Shown in pieces: positions 38,906 to 53,727 of a stretch of DNA of 64,000 nucleotides. The stretch spans positions 992,001-1,056,000 of the forward strand of contig NZ_LKKK01000001.1 of assembly GCF_001446935.1 (NCBI RefSeq), in the 5' to 3' direction. The position numbers and the translations under genes were made by a program. The notes beneath the pieces are model-generated. The model searched no databases, was not told the DNA's origin, and worked only from the letters and a program-made list of their open reading frames with translations. The stretch is from Pseudomonas sp. TTU2014-080ASC (lineage in GTDB: Bacteria; Pseudomonadota; Gammaproteobacteria; Pseudomonadales; Pseudomonadaceae). Numbering within the stretch: the stretch's first letter is position 1; each line of letters starts with the position of its first letter.

Positions 38906-41641
38906 TCAGGTAATCTGGCCGTGACAATGCTTGTACTTTTTGCCGGAACCGCACGGGCAGAGCTCGTTACGACCGACCTTAGGCTCAGCGCGAACAGGTG
39001 CGGTGGTTGCAGTACCAACGCCCTCTTCCGACTCCAGAACCTCCTCCTGCATCGCCGACGCATCAGCATGCTGGAACTGCATGCGCTGAGCCAGCGCCTC
39101 AGCCTCACGACGCAGACGCTCCTCTTCTTCAGCCGGATCTTCACGGCGAACCTGAACATGGCTCAGTACACGGATGGTGTCACGCTTAATGGAATCCAGC
39201 AGCTCTTGGAACAGGTTGAAGGACTCGCGCTTGTATTCCTGTTTCGGGTTTTTCTGCGCATAACCGCGCAGGTGAATACCGTGGCGCAGGTGATCCATGG
39301 TGGACAAGTGATCCTTCCACAGGTCATCCAGCACACGCAGGAGAATCTGCTTCTCGAAGGTACGCAGGGCGTCTGCACCGGCTTCGTCTTCTTTGGCGTT
39401 GTAAGCTGCCAACAGCTCCGCATGGATGCGCTCACGCAGCGTTTCTTCATAGAGCTTGTCGTCTTCATCCAACCACTGCTGAATCGGCAGCTTCAGGGCA
39501 AAGACGGTGTTCAAAGACTCTTCCAGACCAGCGATATCCCACTGCTCAGGCAGCGACTGCGGTGGCAGGTGATCATTGATGGTGCTTTCCAGAACCTCAC
39601 GGCGGAAGTCTTCAATGGTTTCACCGACGTTATCGGCAGTCAGCAGCGTATTGCGCATGTGGTAAATCACCTTGCGCTGCTCGTTAGCCACGTCATCGTA
39701 TTCCAGCAGTTGCTTACGCATATCGAAGTTGCGGCCTTCGACCTTACGCTGTGCCTTCTCGATGGCATTGCTGACCATACGGTGTTCGATCGCTTCACCC
39801 GACTGCATGCCCAGAGCCTTCATGAAGTTCTTCACCCGGTCAGAGGCAAAGATACGCATCAGGTTGTCTTCAAGGGACAGGTAGAAACGGCTTGAGCCAG
39901 GGTCGCCCTGACGGCCAGCACGACCACGCAGCTGGTTGTCGATACGACGGGACTCGTGACGCTCAGAGGCAATCACATGCAAACCACCCGCTTCGATCAC
40001 TTGCTGGTGGCGCTTCTGCCACTCAGCTTTGACCTGAGCGATCTGCTCCGGAGTCGGGTTTTCCAGATTGGCAACTTCCACTTCCCAGTTGCCACCCAGC
40101 AGGATGTCAGTACCGCGACCGGCCATGTTGGTAGCAATGGTAAGCGCGCCCGGACGACCAGCCTGAGCAATAATTTCAGCTTCCTTCTCGTGGAACTTGG
40201 CGTTCAGCACTTTGTGCTCAATGCCTTCTTTTTCCAGCAGGCGGGACACATATTCGGAGCTTTCAATCGAAGCCGTACCCACCAGAATCGGACGGCCTTG
40301 TGCCATACACTCTTTCACGTCAGTGATGATCGCAGCGTACTTCTCTTCCTGGGTCAGATAGACCAGGTCATTGAAGTCTTTACGGGCGATTGGGCGATGT
40401 GTAGGAATAACAATCACATCCAGACCGTAAATCTGACGGAACTCGAATGCCTCGGTATCCGCAGTACCCGTCATACCGGACAACTTGTTGTACAGACGGA
40501 AGTAGTTCTGGAAGGTGGTCGATGCCAGGGTCTGGCTCTCGGCCTGAATATTGACGCCTTCTTTGGCCTCGATGGCCTGGTGCAGGCCCTCAGACAGGCG
40601 ACGGCCCTGCATGGTGCGACCGGTGTGCTCATCGATCAGAATGACCTGGCCGTTTTGCACAATGTATTCGACGTTGCGATGGAACAGCTTGTGCGCACGC
40701 AGGCCCGAATACACATGAGTCAGCAAACTCAGGTTATGCGCGGAGTACAGGCTTTCACCCTCAGCTAGCAAGCCGGCTTCAGTCAGCATTTCCTCTACAT
40801 AGAGGTGGCCAGCTTCATTGAGCTCAACCTGACGGGCTTTCTCGTCAACTTTATAGTGGCCTTCTTGAGTGACCACGCCCTCTTCCTCTTCGATGTGCTG
40901 TTTAAGACGAGGAATGAGCTTGTTGATTTCGATATATAGACGGGAGCTGTCTTCAGCCTGACCGGAAATAATCAGCGGCGTACGGGCTTCGTCGATAAGA
41001 ATGGAGTCGACTTCGTCGATTACGGCGAAATTCAGCTCGCGCTGGAATTTCTCATCAACGCTGAACGCCATGTTGTCGCGCAGGTAATCGAAACCAAACT
41101 CGTTGTTGGTACCGTAAGTGATATCGGCAGCGTAGGCTTGGCGCTTTTCTTCCGGGGGCATAAACGGGGTAACAATCCCCACGCTCAAGCCAAGGAATTC
41201 ATACAGCGGACGCATCCAGTTGGCGTCGCGACGAGCCAAGTAGTCGTTGACCGTAACCACGTGAACGCCCTTTCCGGAGAGGGCATTCAGGTAGACCGCC
41301 AGAGTCGCCACGAGGGTTTTACCTTCGCCCGTACGCATCTCGGCAATTTTGCCTTCGTGCAGGGTCATACCGCCGATCAACTGCACATCAAAGTGACGCA
41401 TACCCATGACGCGCTTGCCAGCCTCACGGGCCACCGCAAAGGCCTCGGGAAGGATCTGATCCAGCGTTTCGCCTTTAGCCAGACGGGCTTTGAATTCTTC
41501 GGTCTTACCGCGCAGCTGTTCATCAGACAGTGCGAGCATTTTCTCTTCAAATGCATTGACGGCCTGTACCGTCTTAAGCATGCGTTTGACTTCACGCTCG
41601 TTCTTGCTTCCAAAGAGTTTTTTCAACAAAGGCGCAAACAT
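38906..41641 (-). CDS. secA: Preprotein translocase ATPase SecA
   Basis: The motor that drives unfolded preproteins through SecYEG. 911 residues, full length. Seen: DEAD-like nucleotide-binding domain 1 with Walker [11 protein letters not shown] and Walker [12 protein letters not shown], preprotein cross-linking domain, second ATPase domain ([23 protein letters not shown]), helical wing/scaffold, and the C-terminal zinc-binding motif [14 protein letters not shown] used for SecB and membrane contact. No secM-like arrest gene precedes it; the neighbour upstream is an M23 peptidase gene, as in P. aeruginosa as I recall. Start ATG 41641 without a strong ribosome site. Confidence 0.99.
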   Translation of the reverse strand: MFAPLLKKLFGSKNEREVKRMLKTVQAVNAFEEKMLALSDEQLRGKTEEFKARLAKGETLDQILPEAFAVAREAGKRVMGMRHFDVQLIGGMTLHEGKIAEMRTGEGKTLVATLAVYLNALSGKGVHVVTVNDYLARRDANWMRPLYEFLGLSVGIVTPFMPPEEKRQAYAADITYGTNNEFGFDYLRDNMAFSVDEKFQRELNFAVIDEVDSILIDEARTPLIISGQAEDSSRLYIEINKLIPRLKQHIEEEEGVVTQEGHYKVDEKARQVELNEAGHLYVEEMLTEAGLLAEGESLYSAHNLSLLTHVYSGLRAHKLFHRNVEYIVQNGQVILIDEHTGRTMQGRRLSEGLHQAIEAKEGVNIQAESQTLASTTFQNYFRLYNKLSGMTGTADTEAFEFRQIYGLDVIVIPTHRPIARKDFNDLVYLTQEEKYAAIITDVKECMAQGRPILVGTASIESSEYVSRLLEKEGIEHKVLNAKFHEKEAEIIAQAGRPGALTIATNMAGRGTDILLGGNWEVEVANLENPTPEQIAQVKAEWQKRHQQVIEAGGLHVIASERHESRRIDNQLRGRAGRQGDPGSSRFYLSLEDNLMRIFASDRVKNFMKALGMQSGEAIEHRMVSNAIEKAQRKVEGRNFDMRKQLLEYDDVANEQRKVIYHMRNTLLTADNVGETIEDFRREVLESTINDHLPPQSLPEQWDIAGLEESLNTVFALKLPIQQWLDEDDKLYEETLRERIHAELLAAYNAKEDEAGADALRTFEKQILLRVLDDLWKDHLSTMDHLRHGIHLRGYAQKNPKQEYKRESFNLFQELLDSIKRDTIRVLSHVQVRREDPAEEEERLRREAEALAQRMQFQHADASAMQEEVLESEEGVGTATTAPVRAEPKVGRNELCPCGSGKKYKHCHGQIT

Positions 41642-41760
41642 ATCGACAGGATCTTCCAGGCGTATGGGTTGTGGGAGGCATCAACATGCGACCCAGGCAG
41701 CCATCATGGCTACATGCGAAGGGGGCATTCTACTCGGAAACGCGGATGAGGAAAGCTACG

Positions 41761-42687
41761 TTATTCGTTGCCATCTACCCGCGCGATGTAACTGGCAGGA
41801 TTGACCTGCCGACCGTTCTTGGTCACTTCAAAGTGCACATGATAACCGCTGGCACGGCCGCTGCGGCCTACCTTTGCAATGGTTTGCCCCGGCTGAACCA
41901 GATCACCAATCTGCACCAAATTGCTTTGATTGTGGGCATAGAGCGTGGTGTAACCGTCAACATGGCTGACTTCGACCGTATTGCCATAACCTGACTTTAC
42001 ACCTGAGAACGTCACCACACCGGCGGCGACCGCGACCACATCACTGCCAGCTTTAGCTGCGAAATCCATACCTTTATGACCTGTCAGCCGACCAGTCAAC
42101 GGGTGTACCCGGCGCCCAAAAGGCGAAGAAACGTATCCTTGGCGAACCGGCATACCGGACAAGCTCTCGGCTTTACTGAGCTGACGTTCACCGATCAACT
42201 GCTCAAGTGTTTCCAACTGCTGCTCACGTAAGTCAACACGGGCGGCCAGCTCATCCAGTGCATCCATAAAGGCCGGTGAGGCATATGCCTGCTCGCCCAT
42301 TACATCTTCCGCCCCGCCCTGCCCCACATTAAGTGAAAAGTCGAACTCGCTGGCATCAATATCAGCTAACTCGGTCAGGCGCTCACCTAAGGCATCCAGT
42401 CGCGTCAGACGCGCCTGCAAGTCCGCCACATGGGCTGCGAACGCATCCAGTTGACGCTGGGCATCACGCCGCACCTCAGTAACCTCAGCACGCTGCTGAT
42501 CCATTACATCAACGATCTGGCTGCTCTCCAGAGCCGCCGATTGACTTGCAGACCACCAAGCACCGGCCGCTGCACCACCTGCCAGCGCCACAATCAGTGC
42601 GACACAAAGTACTGACACAATCCAGCGCGCATCAAGACTAAGTGAGCGCGCAGCACCGTGGCGCCGGCTCAACAGAATAATCTGCAT
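41761..42687 (-). CDS. M23-family peptidase with membrane anchor and coiled coil
   Basis: Envelope peptidase of 308 residues. Seen: hydrophobic anchor (about 25-50), periplasmic coiled coil (about 55-165, many Leu/Gln/Arg heptads), and a C-terminal LytM/M23 domain (about 190-300) with the zinc motifs HKGMD (HxxxD) and HVHFE (HxH), so all ligands are present and it should be an active endopeptidase cutting peptidoglycan crosslinks. The start ATG 42687 (MQIILLSRR) is preferred to GTG 42696 because of the GGAG eight bases ahead. It lies upstream of secA on the same strand with 119 bases between. Confidence 0.88.
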   Translation of the reverse strand: MQIILLSRRHGAARSLSLDARWIVSVLCVALIVALAGGAAAGAWWSASQSAALESSQIVDVMDQQRAEVTEVRRDAQRQLDAFAAHVADLQARLTRLDALGERLTELADIDASEFDFSLNVGQGGAEDVMGEQAYASPAFMDALDELAARVDLREQQLETLEQLIGERQLSKAESLSGMPVRQGYVSSPFGRRVHPLTGRLTGHKGMDFAAKAGSDVVAVAAGVVTFSGVKSGYGNTVEVSHVDGYTTLYAHNQSNLVQIGDLVQPGQTIAKVGRSGRASGYHVHFEVTKNGRQVNPASYIARVDGNE

Positions 42688-42778
42688 TGGCTCCACTCCA
42701 TTTAGAAAGCCGAAGCACGTAGCAGCTCTGCTACCATGCTCTATGTTTGAATCGGGTAATCATTAACAGGCAGCTGCC

Positions 42779-43240
42779 ATGACTTATAGGCCCTCACCAG
42801 CACGTTCCCCTGCTGCATTGCTTCGTGAAGCCAAGCCTTTGCAAGGTCTACTCCGCCAGGCGCAGCATATTGATCGCCTGCAGCAGTTACTGGACAGCCA
42901 GCTTCAACCTGCTGCCCGTGAACACTGCCGTGTGGCAACCTTTCGGGATGGTTGCCTACTTCTGATCATTACTGATGGGCATTGGGCTACACGCCTGCGC
43001 TACCAGCAAAAACGATTGCTGAAACAACTGCAGGCACTTGAAGCGTTCGCGACCTTAACGAAGATTCTTATCAAGGTGCAACCTTCAACTGCCGAAATGG
43101 GAAATACCCTACATTCCGCCACACTCTCCAACTCCGCCGCACAACACATTCAGGCTAGCGTTGAAGGAATCAGCGACCCGCGACTCCGTGCCGCACTAGA
43201 GCGCCTCGCCCAGCACGGACAAAAAAACCGGACGCCGTAA
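42779..43240 (+). CDS. dciA: DciA-type replicative helicase loader (DUF721)
   Basis: DciA helps load the DnaB helicase in bacteria that lack DnaC/DnaI. 153 residues. Seen: N-terminal KH-like DUF721 domain (about 1-105) with LLREAKPLQGLLRQAQHIDRLQQLL and the segment LLLIITDGHWATRLRYQQKRLLKQL, then a flexible C-terminal tail. In P. aeruginosa a DUF721 gene occupies the same place between the M23 peptidase and lpxC. Divergent from the M23 gene (91-base gap), convergent with lpxC. ATG 42779 lacks a good ribosome site (CAGGCAGCTGCC). Confidence 0.85.
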   Translation: MTYRPSPARSPAALLREAKPLQGLLRQAQHIDRLQQLLDSQLQPAAREHCRVATFRDGCLLLIITDGHWATRLRYQQKRLLKQLQALEAFATLTKILIKVQPSTAEMGNTLHSATLSNSAAQHIQASVEGISDPRLRAALERLAQHGQKNRTP

Positions 43241-43253
43241 AACTAAATCCCAT

Positions 43254-43277
43254 AAAAAAGGCCACCCGAAGGTGGCC
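43254..43277 (-). terminator. Terminator of the dcw-lpxC unit
   Basis: Minus strand: GGCCACC / GGTGGCC with the stable loop TTCG, then TTTTTT. It closes the minus-strand run that starts at mraZ. Confidence 0.9.
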
Positions 43278-43303
43278 TCGAAATAAAGGAAGAGGGTATT
43301 TCG

Positions 43304-44251
<948 letters not shown>

Positions 44252-44327
44252 TCAACAATGGCCGGGGATAATAGCAGAACCGACCTTTGCTGAACACCAA
44301 TCACCCCAATACTCCTGATAAATTTCA

Positions 44328-45515
44328 TCAATCAGCCTGACGACGCAGGAACGCTGGAATGTCCAGATAGTCCATGTCGTCCTGCGGATTCAGCTTCGCA
44401 GCAGTCGCTGCACCGCTATGGCTCTGGCGCTGAACGGTCGGGCGTTCATAGTCCTTGTAATTAACACCTGCCTCAGGACGAGCGACCGGAGCCTGCGCGA
44501 CCGGAGCAGCGGTGCTGACCGGAACAGTGTTGTCGACCACTTTCACAGGTTTTTCCAGACGCGCGCCCAGACCGGTTGCAACTACAGTAACGTGAAGTTC
44601 ATCACGCATATCCGGATCAATTACAGTACCGACCTTAACTGTTGCGTGCTCGGAAGCGAACTGCTCAATGATGTTACCCACATCGGAGTACTCACCCAGA
44701 GACAGGTCAGGACCTGCAGTGATATTAACCAGGATGCCGCGAGCGCCCTGCAGGTTTACGTCTTCCAGCAGTGGGTTGCGGATAGCTGCTTCAGTAGCTT
44801 CACGCGCACGGTTCGGGCCGCTGGCACAACCGGTGCCCATCATGGCCATACCCATTTCGCTCATGACAGTCTTCACGTCAGCAAAGTCGACGTTGATCAT
44901 GCCTGGACGCTTGATAATGTCGGAGATGCCGCGCACAGCGCCGGAGAGAACATCATCAGCCTTGGCGAATGCAGACAGCAGGCTGGCATCTTTACCCAGG
45001 ATGGTCAGCAGCTTCTCGTTCGGGATGGTGATCAGCGAATCGACGCTCTCGGACAGAGCACGGATGCCCTCGTCAGCGATCTGCATACGCTTGCGACCTT
45101 CGAACGGGAACGGACGCGTAACGACCGCTACAGTCAGAATGCCCATTTCTTTGGCAACCTGAGCAATAACAGGTGCTGCGCCGGTACCGGTACCGCCACC
45201 CATACCAGTGGTGATGAAGACCATATCAGTACCTGCCAATACTTCGGCGATACGCTCACGATCTTCCATTGCAGCCTGGCGGCCGACTTCCGGATTGGCA
45301 CCCGCGCCCAGACCTTTGGTGACTGCAGTGCCTAGCTGCAGGATGGTGCGGGCACCGATATTTTTCAGTGCTTGCGCATCTGTGTTGGCGCAGATGAACT
45401 CAACGCCTTCCATGTTGTTCTTCGCCATGTGGTTTACGGCATTACCACCGCCACCACCGACGCCGATCACTTTGATTACTGCACTTTGCGGTGCGCTATC
45501 TACGAGTTCGAACAT
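44328..45515 (-). CDS. ftsZ: Cell division GTPase FtsZ
   Basis: Tubulin-like GTPase that forms the Z ring at midcell. 395 residues. Seen: the tubulin signature [11 protein letters not shown], the T7 loop region [22 protein letters not shown], a Pro/Ala-rich variable linker (about 318-375) and the C-terminal peptide [14 protein letters not shown] that binds FtsA and ZipA. ATG 45515 with AAGGAGAGG ahead. Follows ftsA with a 46-base gap. Confidence 0.99.
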   Translation of the reverse strand: MFELVDSAPQSAVIKVIGVGGGGGNAVNHMAKNNMEGVEFICANTDAQALKNIGARTILQLGTAVTKGLGAGANPEVGRQAAMEDRERIAEVLAGTDMVFITTGMGGGTGTGAAPVIAQVAKEMGILTVAVVTRPFPFEGRKRMQIADEGIRALSESVDSLITIPNEKLLTILGKDASLLSAFAKADDVLSGAVRGISDIIKRPGMINVDFADVKTVMSEMGMAMMGTGCASGPNRAREATEAAIRNPLLEDVNLQGARGILVNITAGPDLSLGEYSDVGNIIEQFASEHATVKVGTVIDPDMRDELHVTVVATGLGARLEKPVKVVDNTVPVSTAAPVAQAPVARPEAGVNYKDYERPTVQRQSHSGAATAAKLNPQDDMDYLDIPAFLRRQAD

Positions 45516-45561
45516 TTCCCTCTCCTTTTATTACTTTCTAGTTTTTTACGCCTACAACAAA

Positions 45562-46806
45562 TCAGAAGTTGCCCTGAACCCAACGCTTCAAACGCTCCAG
45601 AACCGGAGCTTTGGGTTCATCGCTGTAATTGCCCACAGACATGGAAATTCCGTCAGTCTGCTTCTGCAGGCCGTACATCAGCAGGCCGACACCCGTCGAA
45701 TAGATCGGGTTGCGTACAACGTCAGCCAGGCCTTTTACGCCCTGCGGTACCCCCAGGCGAACCGGCATATGGAAAATTTCCTCAGCCAGCTCTACAGCAC
45801 CTTCCATCTTCGCGGTGCCTCCGGTCAGCACAATGCCGGCCGGAATCAAGTCTTCATAACCACTGCGACGCAGTTCCCCCTGGATCAGGGTGAACAGCTC
45901 GTCATAACGGGGTTCAACAACTTCTGCCAGAGACTGGCGAGACAAATCACGAGGCGGACGGTCCCCCACACTCGGCACTTTGATCGTCTCACCTGCACCG
46001 GCCAACTTCGCCAATGCACAGGCGTACCTAATCTTAATCTCTTCTGCGTACTGAGTAGGAGTCCGTAATGCCATTGCGATGTCATTTGTTACCTGATCAC
46101 CTGCAATTGGGATGACGGCAGTGTGACGAATCGCCCCTTCAGTGAAGATGCAGATATCGGTCGTACCCCCGCCGATATCCACCAAACAGACACCCAGCTC
46201 CTTTTCGTCGTCAGTCAGAACGGAGTAAGCAGATGCCAGTTGCTCAAGGATGATGTCGTCCACTTCCAGACCACAGCGGCGCACACACTTTTCAATGTTC
46301 TGCGCAGCATTAACGGCACAGGTCACCACATGAACCTTGGCCTCCAGACGCACGCCCGACATACCCAGCGGCTCGCGGACACCCTCCTGATTGTCGATCA
46401 CGTAATCCTGCGGCAAGGTGTGCAGCACCCGCTGATCAGACGGAATCGCCACGGCCTGCGCCGCATCAAGCACACGCTCAAGATCCGCACCGCTGACCTC
46501 ACGGTCGCGAATGGCCACGATTCCATGGCTGTTCAGGCTGCGCACATGGTTACCGGCAATACCAACAAAGGCGGAGTGAATCCGGCAGCCCGCCATCAGC
46601 TGCGCCTCTTCAACAGCACGTTGAATCGACTGCACAGTGGACTCGATATTGACCACCACGCCCTTTTTCAGGCCGCGTGACGGGTGCGTGCCGATGCCAA
46701 CCACTTCCAGTTGGCCATCAGCATTGACCTCACCGACCAAGGCCACAACCTTGGAAGTGCCGATATCAAGGCCTACGATCATCTTGCCGCTCTGCACGTT
46801 TGCCAT
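45562..46806 (-). CDS. ftsA: Cell division protein FtsA
   Basis: Actin-like ATPase that tethers FtsZ to the membrane. 414 residues. Seen: phosphate-1 motif [15 protein letters not shown], the nucleotide-binding [21 protein letters not shown], and a C-terminal amphipathic helix ([14 protein letters not shown]) for membrane binding. Start ATG 46806, 20 bases after ftsQ; both are on one transcript with ftsZ. Confidence 0.99.
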   Translation of the reverse strand: MANVQSGKMIVGLDIGTSKVVALVGEVNADGQLEVVGIGTHPSRGLKKGVVVNIESTVQSIQRAVEEAQLMAGCRIHSAFVGIAGNHVRSLNSHGIVAIRDREVSGADLERVLDAAQAVAIPSDQRVLHTLPQDYVIDNQEGVREPLGMSGVRLEAKVHVVTCAVNAAQNIEKCVRRCGLEVDDIILEQLASAYSVLTDDEKELGVCLVDIGGGTTDICIFTEGAIRHTAVIPIAGDQVTNDIAMALRTPTQYAEEIKIRYACALAKLAGAGETIKVPSVGDRPPRDLSRQSLAEVVEPRYDELFTLIQGELRRSGYEDLIPAGIVLTGGTAKMEGAVELAEEIFHMPVRLGVPQGVKGLADVVRNPIYSTGVGLLMYGLQKQTDGISMSVGNYSDEPKAPVLERLKRWVQGNF

Positions 46807-46826
46807 GGCTTTCTATTTCTCCTAAA

Positions 46827-47690
46827 TCACTGCATAGCAGCGGTTTCACCCGCTACAGGCGCCACCGGCTCTCGCCATGCCACAGCCAAGCCGTTGGCAT
46901 AGCGCAAATCGATCCGCGCAATATTCTCTTGTTGGTCTTTAAGGACCTTGTTGTAGATGCTCGCAAAGCGGCGCATCTTCTCGACCACATGGTCACGCCC
47001 CAGTAACAGCTCAATGCCCTGCCCTGTGGACAAGAACCAGCTGCCACGTTCACGCAACTCCAGGCGCGCCACGGTAAAACCCATTGGCCGCAGCATCTGG
47101 CTCAGCACCTGATACTGCTGCATGACCCGCTGCTGGGCACGCTTAGGCCCGTAAAGCTGAGGCAAATGCTGATAGTTTTTCAGTTCCTGTGGAGCAAACG
47201 CCCCCCCCTGATTGTTTAGCAATGCTTCATCACCCCAGCGGGCAATTGGCAATTGCTCCTCCAACCTCACAACTAACTGATCTGGCCATACACGGCGTAC
47301 TTGGGCATGCGCGATCCATGGCATGGCCTCCAGATCACGACGCAACCCCAGCAGATCGACGCTGAAGAAACTCGCACTGGCATACGGCGCAATCCGCTCC
47401 TGTACCGCCTGCTGGTTGATGTAACCCAGATCACCTTCAACACTGATCTTGGCTATCGGCTGGTCGGCATATGGCAGTGCACGCACAGACAACTCATACG
47501 TACCGAAGCCCAGCCCGAGCAGCAACAGCGGCCAGGTCAGACGACGCACCCAACCGAAACTCACCTTAGGTGCAGCCAGGCGCTTGCTGATCGGTTCTTT
47601 GGCCACCAGACGGCTTGCACCGCGCGGCGCAGGCTTGCCACGCAGTGGTGCGCGGGAAGGACCTGACTGATGACGCAAAGATAGGGTCAT
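46827..47690 (-). CDS. ftsQ: Cell division protein FtsQ
   Basis: Bitopic divisome protein linking early and late division proteins. 287 residues. Seen: basic cytosolic N-terminus (about 1-48, Arg/Pro-rich), one span (about 50-68, [19 protein letters not shown]), POTRA domain (about 78-150, [19 protein letters not shown]) and beta domain with [20 protein letters not shown]. Begins six bases after ddlB. Confidence 0.97.
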   Translation of the reverse strand: MTLSLRHQSGPSRAPLRGKPAPRGASRLVAKEPISKRLAAPKVSFGWVRRLTWPLLLLGLGFGTYELSVRALPYADQPIAKISVEGDLGYINQQAVQERIAPYASASFFSVDLLGLRRDLEAMPWIAHAQVRRVWPDQLVVRLEEQLPIARWGDEALLNNQGGAFAPQELKNYQHLPQLYGPKRAQQRVMQQYQVLSQMLRPMGFTVARLELRERGSWFLSTGQGIELLLGRDHVVEKMRRFASIYNKVLKDQQENIARIDLRYANGLAVAWREPVAPVAGETAAMQ

Positions 47691-47696
47691 GGCGTA

Positions 47697-50087
<2,391 letters not shown>

Positions 50088-50095
<8 letters not shown>

Positions 50096-51158
50096 GGGCC
50101 ACCTCCAGGCAGATATCAACAACGGTGCGGGTCGCATCGGGTTTGGACAGGCGACGTGCAATCTGCCCCATGTTTTCCAGTTGCTCGGGGTGCATCAGAA
50201 CCTCAGTCAGCTGCGCGGCCAGTTTGCTCGCGTCAGTGGAATGTTGCGGCAGCAGGACTGCAGCGCCCTGGCTGGCCAAATAATCGGCATTGCGAGTCTG
50301 GTGGTCATCAATCGCATGCGGCAGCGGCACCAGAAACGCTGGCAGGCCAGCGGCTGCCAGCTCGCTTACGGTCAGCGCACCGGCACGGCAAACCACCAAA
50401 TCAGCCCAGGCATACGCCCGCGCCATGTCTTTAATAAAGGGAGCGACCTGAGCCTCGACACCGGCTTCGCGATAGCGCTCGGAGGTAATGCCATCGTGCT
50501 GTTTACCCGCCTGATGCATGACCTCAGGACGCAGCTCAGCAGACACCTGCGCCAACGCCTGCGGTAGCAGTTTGTTCAGCGGTTCGGCACCAAGACTGCC
50601 GCCGACGATCAGTAAACGCGGCTTACGGTTACGTAGTGGATCACGCGGAGTTTCCAGGAACAGTTCTTCACGAACCGGATTACCGGTGCTGCGCAGCTTA
50701 TTGCTGACACTGAACGTGCCCGGGAAGGCTTCGCAGATACGCGCCGCCATCGGTGCCAGAGCACGGTTAGCAGTTCCCGCCACAGCGTTCTGCTCGTGAA
50801 TGATCAGTGGTACACCGCCCAGACGCGCAGCCAGACCACCCGGACCGGTGACATACCCGCCCATACCAAGAACACACACAGGCTGCAATTCACGAATCAC
50901 TTTGCGTGCCTGGAACAGCGATTTGATCAGCTGGAACGGGGCCTTGAGCAGGGAAAGCTTGCTCTTGCCACGCAGACCGGAGACCTGAATCAGGTGCAGC
51001 GGAATATTGGCTGCAGGCACCAACTCATTTTCGATGCCACGCGGCGTACCCAGCCAGTGCACGGTGTAACCACGCGTTTGGAACTCACGGGCACAGGCCA
51101 GCGCCGGGAATACGTGACCGCCGGTACCGCCGGCCATAATCAGGACGTTACCGCGCAT
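50088..51158 (-). CDS. murG: MurG glycosyltransferase
   Basis: Transfers GlcNAc from UDP-GlcNAc to lipid I, forming lipid II on the inner membrane face. 356 residues. Seen: [18 protein letters not shown] (Gly-rich acceptor loop), [27 protein letters not shown], and the donor motif [30 protein letters not shown] 51158 is preceded by GGGAGGTGCGCC and overlaps the ftsW stop region by 11 bases; longer in-frame starts lie inside ftsW. Confidence 0.98.
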
Positions 51159-52374
51159 GGCGCACCTCCCTAGCCGGCTGTACATCAAAAAAGTCTTCTT
51201 CTTTAAATTCCACTTCTGCACTGCCCAACTGCGTACGACGCTCCCACTCAATGCGCAACAACATGGCCAGACAGACACAGCAGATCACCAAAGAACTACC
51301 GCCGTAGCTGAGGAACGGCAGGGTCAAGCCTTTGGTCGGCAAACGCCCGATGTTCACACCGATGTTGATGAGGATCTGACCGATCCACAAAAAGCTCAGG
51401 CCGTATGCGACATACGCCGAGAAGAATTGTTTCGCTTTTTCTGCCCACAGGCCGATATAAAGTGCACGCACGCTGACAAACACAAACAGTGCAACCGTCA
51501 GCAGCGCACCCACCATGCCTAATTCTTCAGCCAGAACCGAGAACACGAAGTCTGTGTGTGCCTCTGGCAAATAAAATTGCTTCTGTACGCTGTTACCCAA
51601 ACCAACGCCCAGCCACTCACCACGGCCAAACGCAATGAGGGCCTGGCTCAGCTGATACCCGGCACCGTACTGGTCAGCCCAAGGGTCTACGAAGTTCGTC
51701 AGACGCTGCAGTCGGTAAGACTCTTTGGTCATCACCAAAATGCCAACCGCCAAAACGCCAATACCCAGTGGGATAAAGCGCACCAGGTTGATTCCACCCA
51801 GGAACAACATGGCGATGGAAGCACCAAACAGCACCACAGTCGCGCCAAAGTCCGGTTCTGCCAGCAACAACACAGCGATCGGCCCCAGGACCATCAGCGG
51901 CTTGATAAAGCCACTGAGTTTTTCCCGCACTTCAACCTGCCGGCGAACCATATAAGCCGCCAGGAAAAGTACCGTGAATACTTTGGCCAGCTCAGAGGGT
52001 TGCAAGTTGAAGATGCCGAAACCAATCCAGCGCTTGGCACCGTTAACTTCCCGGCCAATGCCCGGCAACAGAACCAAAATCAGAAAGACGACCGCAACTA
52101 GCAACAGCTTGGCGCTGTGCTTCTGCCAGAACGCCATTGGCACCATCAAGGTCGCCAATGCTGCACCCACGCCGATCACCACATAAATAATGTGGCGGAT
52201 GAGGTAATACATCGGGTTGCCTGTCTGCGCTGCCGCCACCTCAGTTGAGGCAGAAGCAATCATCACCAGCCCGAGCCCAATCAGAGCAAGACAGCCAGCC
52301 AGCATCGGGAAGTCGATATCGACTCCTCGTGGGCTGCGCAATGGTGAAGGTGCGGCTAACAGGCGGGCCAGCAT
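51148..52374 (-). CDS. ftsW: Septal peptidoglycan polymerase FtsW
   Basis: SEDS-family glycosyltransferase working with FtsI at the septum. 408 residues, ten spans. Seen: GLGLVMIASAS in span 1, KRWIGFGIFNLQPSELAKV, the conserved catalytic loop region EAHTDFVFSVLAEELG with the essential Asp, and GLTLPFLSYGGSSLV near the C-terminus. ATG 52374 shares its A with the murD stop (TGATG). Confidence 0.97.
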   Translation of the reverse strand: MLARLLAAPSPLRSPRGVDIDFPMLAGCLALIGLGLVMIASASTEVAAAQTGNPMYYLIRHIIYVVIGVGAALATLMVPMAFWQKHSAKLLLVAVVFLILVLLPGIGREVNGAKRWIGFGIFNLQPSELAKVFTVLFLAAYMVRRQVEVREKLSGFIKPLMVLGPIAVLLLAEPDFGATVVLFGASIAMLFLGGINLVRFIPLGIGVLAVGILVMTKESYRLQRLTNFVDPWADQYGAGYQLSQALIAFGRGEWLGVGLGNSVQKQFYLPEAHTDFVFSVLAEELGMVGALLTVALFVFVSVRALYIGLWAEKAKQFFSAYVAYGLSFLWIGQILINIGVNIGRLPTKGLTLPFLSYGGSSLVICCVCLAMLLRIEWERRTQLGSAEVEFKEEDFFDVQPAREVRHAR

Positions 52375-53720
52375 CAAATCAGCCCTCCCACAGCTTGGGC
52401 GAACAATTGTCCGCGCTGTTCGAAGTTTTTAAACATATCCAGGCTTGCGCATGCGGGTGACAGCAACACGGCGTCGCCAGGCTGAGCCAGCTCAGCGCAA
52501 CGCTGAACTGCTTCTTCTAAAGTCTGCACGCGGACCAGTTCAGTCGCACCATCCAGCGCATCAGCCAACAGCGCAGCATCACGCCCCAGTAGAACCACTG
52601 CTCGGCAGAAACGGCTGACAGGAGTCTTGAGAGCGGAGAAATCGGCACCTTTGCCGTCGCCACCCGCGATCAGCACCAACTTGCCGCTGATATCAGCGCC
52701 CAGGCCTTCAATCGCAGCCAGAGCGGCACCGACATTGGTGGCCTTGGAGTCGTCGTAATAGTTCACGCCATTAAGCTCACGCACCCACTGACAACGGTGC
52801 GGCAAACCACCGAACTGACGGAGGGTAGCCAGCATAAGCTCGACCGGCAGGCCAACGGCCATGCCTAGCGCCAAAGCAGCCAGTGCGTTGGATTGGTTAT
52901 GAGCGCCGCGGATTTTCAACTCGCGCACTGGCATCAATGTTTCGAACTGATAAGCCAGATACTTCTCGCCGTTTTCTTCCAGCAGACCGAAACGCTTGAA
53001 GTCAGGTTTACCCAGACCAAAAATCGTGCACGGCAACTGATCCGCCACCAACGGACGGGACAGTGCATCATCAGCATTCACGACAACCTGGCGCGCACCA
53101 CGGAAAATGCGGTGTTTGGCTAAGTGATAGGCCTGCATATCGGCATAGCGATCCATGTGGTCTTCGCTGACATTCAGGCAGGTCGCTACTTCAGCATTAA
53201 GCTGGTGCGTGGTTTCCAGCTGGAAACTGGACAACTCCAGCACATACAGCTCAACGTCATCCGCCAGTAAATCCAGTGCTGGCGTACCGAGATTGCCGCC
53301 TACAGCCACCTTCTTACCGGCCGCCGCAGCCATTTCACCCACTAATGTGGTGACGGTGCTCTTGGCGTTGGAACCAGTGATGGCCACGATCGGTGCCTTG
53401 GCATAACGGGCAAACAGATCAATATCCCCCGAGAGCTTCACCCCTCGGGCAGCCGCAGCCTGAAGTTCAGGCGTAGCAATGGCCAGCCCGGGGCTGACCA
53501 GCAGTTCGTTGGCAGTGCAGAGGAAATCCACATCCAGCCCGCCACAGCGCACTTCAACCTGCGGAAACTGTTCACGCAAGGTGCTCAGCTCCGGCGGGTT
53601 GGCACGTGTATCCACCACAGCAAAGGGCAAGCCCTGGCGTGCGAGGAATCGCACCAGTGACATGCCGCTCTTGCCGAGGCCGACAACGATGCGCATATGG
53701 TCAGAAGCAATCAGGCTCAT
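52374..53720 (-). CDS. murD: UDP-MurNAc-L-Ala--D-glutamate ligase MurD
   Basis: Adds D-Glu to UDP-MurNAc-L-Ala. 448 residues. Seen: N-terminal VGLGKSGMSLVRFLA, P-loop in the form ITGSNAKSTVTTLVGE (as in other pseudomonads, instead of GTNGKST), NYYDDSKATN and LIAGGDGKGADF. Starts seven bases after the mraY stop. Confidence 0.98.
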   Translation of the reverse strand: MSLIASDHMRIVVGLGKSGMSLVRFLARQGLPFAVVDTRANPPELSTLREQFPQVEVRCGGLDVDFLCTANELLVSPGLAIATPELQAAAARGVKLSGDIDLFARYAKAPIVAITGSNAKSTVTTLVGEMAAAAGKKVAVGGNLGTPALDLLADDVELYVLELSSFQLETTHQLNAEVATCLNVSEDHMDRYADMQAYHLAKHRIFRGARQVVVNADDALSRPLVADQLPCTIFGLGKPDFKRFGLLEENGEKYLAYQFETLMPVRELKIRGAHNQSNALAALALGMAVGLPVELMLATLRQFGGLPHRCQWVRELNGVNYYDDSKATNVGAALAAIEGLGADISGKLVLIAGGDGKGADFSALKTPVSRFCRAVVLLGRDAALLADALDGATELVRVQTLEEAVQRCAELAQPGDAVLLSPACASLDMFKNFEQRGQLFAQAVGGLI

Positions 53721-53727
53721 GCTGTCC

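Noticed and set aside
41699..41711. AGCCATCATGGCT palindrome upstream of secA
   Set aside because: Only 6 bp per arm and no promoter geometry around it; likely chance.
52374..53720. MurD P-loop GSNAKST looked like a mutated GTNGKST
   Set aside because: From memory this is the normal form in Pseudomonas MurD; Lys and Ser/Thr needed for ATP are present, so it is not a defect.
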